A DNA stretch of 64,000 bases from positions 61,936-125,935 of the forward strand of contig JAUNGQ010000006.1 in the NCBI GenBank assembly GCA_030524285.1. The letters run 5' to 3'. The stretch is from Eubacteriales bacterium (GTDB lineage Bacteria > Bacillota > Clostridia > Oscillospirales > Butyricicoccaceae). This document shows positions 62,685 through 64,000 of this stretch, one piece after another. Each line of letters starts with the position of its first letter. Position 1 is the first letter of the stretch. The translations under genes and the position numbers were made by a program. The notes beneath the pieces are model-generated. The model was not told the DNA's origin. It saw nothing but the letters and a program-made list of their open reading frames with translations, and did no database searches.

Positions 62685-62738
62685 CATACCAAACAGAAGC
62701 TGCTGCCGCCTCCCACAGCGGCCTCAGCCCCCGGTATG
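62685..62738 (-). ncRNA. Conserved leader structure, copy 2 (upstream of orphan binding protein)
   Basis: Minus strand: outer stem CATACC/GGTATG, inner stem GGCTG/CAGCT, loop CTGTGGGAGGCGGCA and 3' motif TTCTGTTTGG. It has the same length (54 nt), loop and 3' motif as 55151-55204 while both stems differ and still pair. It ends about 28 nt before the start codon. Confidence 0.6.
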
Positions 62739-62739
62739 A

Positions 62740-62860
62740 CTTTTGTGATAATAAGAGACCAATCCTATTATCCCTAGTCATAATTCATCAAAATTGCGAA
62801 GAGGAGAGAAACAAATCATTGAAACTCAAAAAATGATTGTTTCTGTTTTCGCAGCTTGAT
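62740..62860 (-). other. Further stem-loops upstream of binding protein 3
   Basis: A long imperfect hairpin (AGAAACAATCATT pairing with AATGATTTGTTTCT, enclosed by GCGAA/TTCGC) lies upstream of the conserved structure. No promoter was assigned with confidence. Confidence 0.4.
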
Positions 62861-62971
62861 TATGCATATAGTATATAGAGATTCGATCTATATTTCTTGC
62901 AAAATCCGGTACAAAAAATGCGCAATCTGGTCATCTTTTGTTTCACATCTATAAAATCATAACTATCTTAT

Positions 62972-63172
62972 TTTGAAACCCATCCATTTGAATGCATTGA
63001 TTTGCACCAAGTTACAGATAAAGCCGGAAAGGATGTCCCCGTTTGCCGGATTCGTCTGCGCTATATAGCGGCGGGCGGTATCCATGTCTTTCCACCCCTT
63101 GCTGGTTACAAACAAAAAACGCAAGCCGTACTGTATGCACAACTTGCGTTTATAATCTGAAAAACTTCAGTT
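62972..63172 (-). pseudogene. Short decayed reading frame of unknown origin
   Basis: About 65 codons, open without an evident start: YKRKLCIQYGLRFLFVTSKG, WKDMDTARRYIAQTNPANGD, ending near KWMGFKIR. Protein-like composition and no start suggest a fragment of a lost gene, perhaps from a mobile element. No family recognised. Confidence 0.35.
63114..63152 (-). terminator. Terminator of the YczE-like gene
   Basis: AAACGCAAG/CTTGCGTTT with TTTTTTG following on the minus strand, about 46 bp after the stop codon. Confidence 0.75.
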
Positions 63173-63197
63173 CCTCTTGTTATTCCTAAGTAAACCG

Positions 63198-63872
63198 TCA
63201 TTTCCTTGAAGATAATATCGTAAAAACGTCAATCAGCATTCCTTCGTAACAAAAGTTAGATTTTTCTATTATCTTCAACGGCAAATATCGCTCATAAATT
63301 TTAATTATCCTTCCAAGACACACTGCCGACAATACTGTTCCGATTCCAATCCCATATAATTGTGTATGATTTCCCAAGCAAAGCAGCAAACTGACGACAA
63401 CCAAAGAGATATCAAACATATTCTTCACTGCAGAAAATGGAAGACAAAATACTTCCGAAATCGTCTTTACAATGCCATCTGTAGGGGTCAGAACGACATT
63501 CGTTTTCACACATAGGTAGACACCCATTGCAGTAACAAACATAGTCATGATAAACAGCGTCATTCTCAACAATGCCTGCGATTCTATGTCGGGTATAAAT
63601 AGATCATATATGTCTGTTAAAAAGCCAAATGCAAACGAAAGAGGAACTTCTAAAAGATATGTCAATGTAACTTTCTTTGATAAAATACACTGCATCAGGA
63701 CAAACAATAAATAACAGATAATAGATGCTGTTCCTAAAGAAATATGATATATTTCCGAAATAGAATACATTACAGAACTAAAAGCTGCAACTCCCAGATT
63801 ATATCGAATATTCAATACTACGGCTACTGCAATCAAATTTAAACCTAAAATATAATATATAAAACGTTTCAT
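63198..63872 (-). CDS. YczE/YyaS/YitT family membrane protein
   Basis: 224 aa, five to six transmembrane helices. The family pattern GLNLIAVAVVLNIRYNLGVA at the N-terminus and the VVLTPTDGIVKTIS motif (for PFDxLxxxLS/GxP) in the fourth helix region are visible. Family members are integral membrane proteins of unknown transport or regulatory role. ATG at 63872 has AGGAAG seven bases upstream. AT-richer than most of the window. Confidence 0.8.
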   Translation of the reverse strand: MKRFIYYILGLNLIAVAVVLNIRYNLGVAAFSSVMYSISEIYHISLGTASIICYLLFVLMQCILSKKVTLTYLLEVPLSFAFGFLTDIYDLFIPDIESQALLRMTLFIMTMFVTAMGVYLCVKTNVVLTPTDGIVKTISEVFCLPFSAVKNMFDISLVVVSLLLCLGNHTQLYGIGIGTVLSAVCLGRIIKIYERYLPLKIIEKSNFCYEGMLIDVFTILSSRK

Positions 63873-63976
63873 CAAATATCTTCCTACGCTAAGCATTCAC
63901 AGTATTTTCACTATATACTCCGACGCATGTGCCCCCATACCCGGATTGACGGACAGCAAAAACAGTCGTAAACTAG

Positions 63977-64000
63977 AAAGGAAAGGGGCAAGAACAATGG
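63977..64000 (+). other. Possible start of a plus-strand gene at the window edge
   Basis: AAAGGAAAGGGGC lies seven to eight bases before an ATG at 63997-63999. Only one codon is visible, so no product can be named. Confidence 0.35.

Overview
The window looks like a chromosomal segment of a mid-GC Firmicute, most likely a gut Clostridia of the Oscillospirales type. The taxonomic call is inference. It rests on a FabK-type fatty-acid synthesis cluster, a large Gram-positive-type SRP RNA next to dnaX, a CIRCE element, a GGGtGRT/Fe-S scaffold pair, AGGAGG-type ribosome binding sites and sigma-A promoters. Most genes lie on the minus strand. No rRNA, tRNA, CRISPR array or intact prophage was seen.

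Layout. 1-2701: glycan-modification genes (GtrA flippase fragment, GT2 glycosyltransferase, DUF6056 membrane protein). 2811-13166: type II fatty-acid synthesis. A long minus operon fabH-fabK-fabG-fabF-accB-fabZ-accC-accD-accA-acpP starts from a near-consensus promoter with a FabT-like box. A divergent fabD plus a second FabK-like flavoprotein sits beside it. 13184-13977: two small unknown genes. 14095-21538: a sugar or cyclitol module with an AraC regulator, iolG-like dehydrogenase, TIM-barrel isomerase, and a lipoprotein plus RbsA/RbsC-type ABC importer. 22286-29204: Leloir galactose operon galK-galE-galT-galM-GPH symporter, with a pyruvate-kinase gene remnant inside it. 29655-30459: decayed mobile DNA (IS1182-like transposase and relaxase fragments).

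30569-33687: GGGtGRT protein, Fe-S scaffold and SorC regulator, with a terminator-bearing leader. 34152-35761: Mn riboswitch with mntP, and a small alarmone synthetase. 35882-39347: second cyclitol/ketosugar module (Gfo/Idh/MocA, IolE-like, AraC). 39356-41262: CIRCE with hsp20, and an MFS carrier. 41412-45405: zinc-ribbon/LprI protein, recR, ybaB, dnaX and SRP RNA. 45565-53737: housekeeping and envelope genes (PBP1A, BofC-like protein, degenerate pyrophosphatase, SLH/lysozyme protein, DUF3793, HAD, DegV, VOC). 53885-62739: third module with two orphan substrate-binding lipoproteins, two isomerases, a Gfo/Idh/MocA enzyme, two AraC regulators and MITE-like repeats. 63198-63872: YczE-type membrane protein.

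How it works together. Three dispersed modules reuse the same parts: NAD-dependent oxidation of a polyol or sugar, TIM-barrel isomerase/dehydratase, periplasmic-type binding lipoprotein and AraC control. Only one set of importer ATPase and permease is present, so the two orphan binding proteins may share it or use one elsewhere. The clearest unexplained signals are three. First, three promoters around the first AraC gene share an element with identical geometry. Second, a hairpin array is transcribed from one of those promoters. Third, a roughly 54-nt leader structure precedes both orphan binding-protein genes, with an identical loop and co-varying stems.
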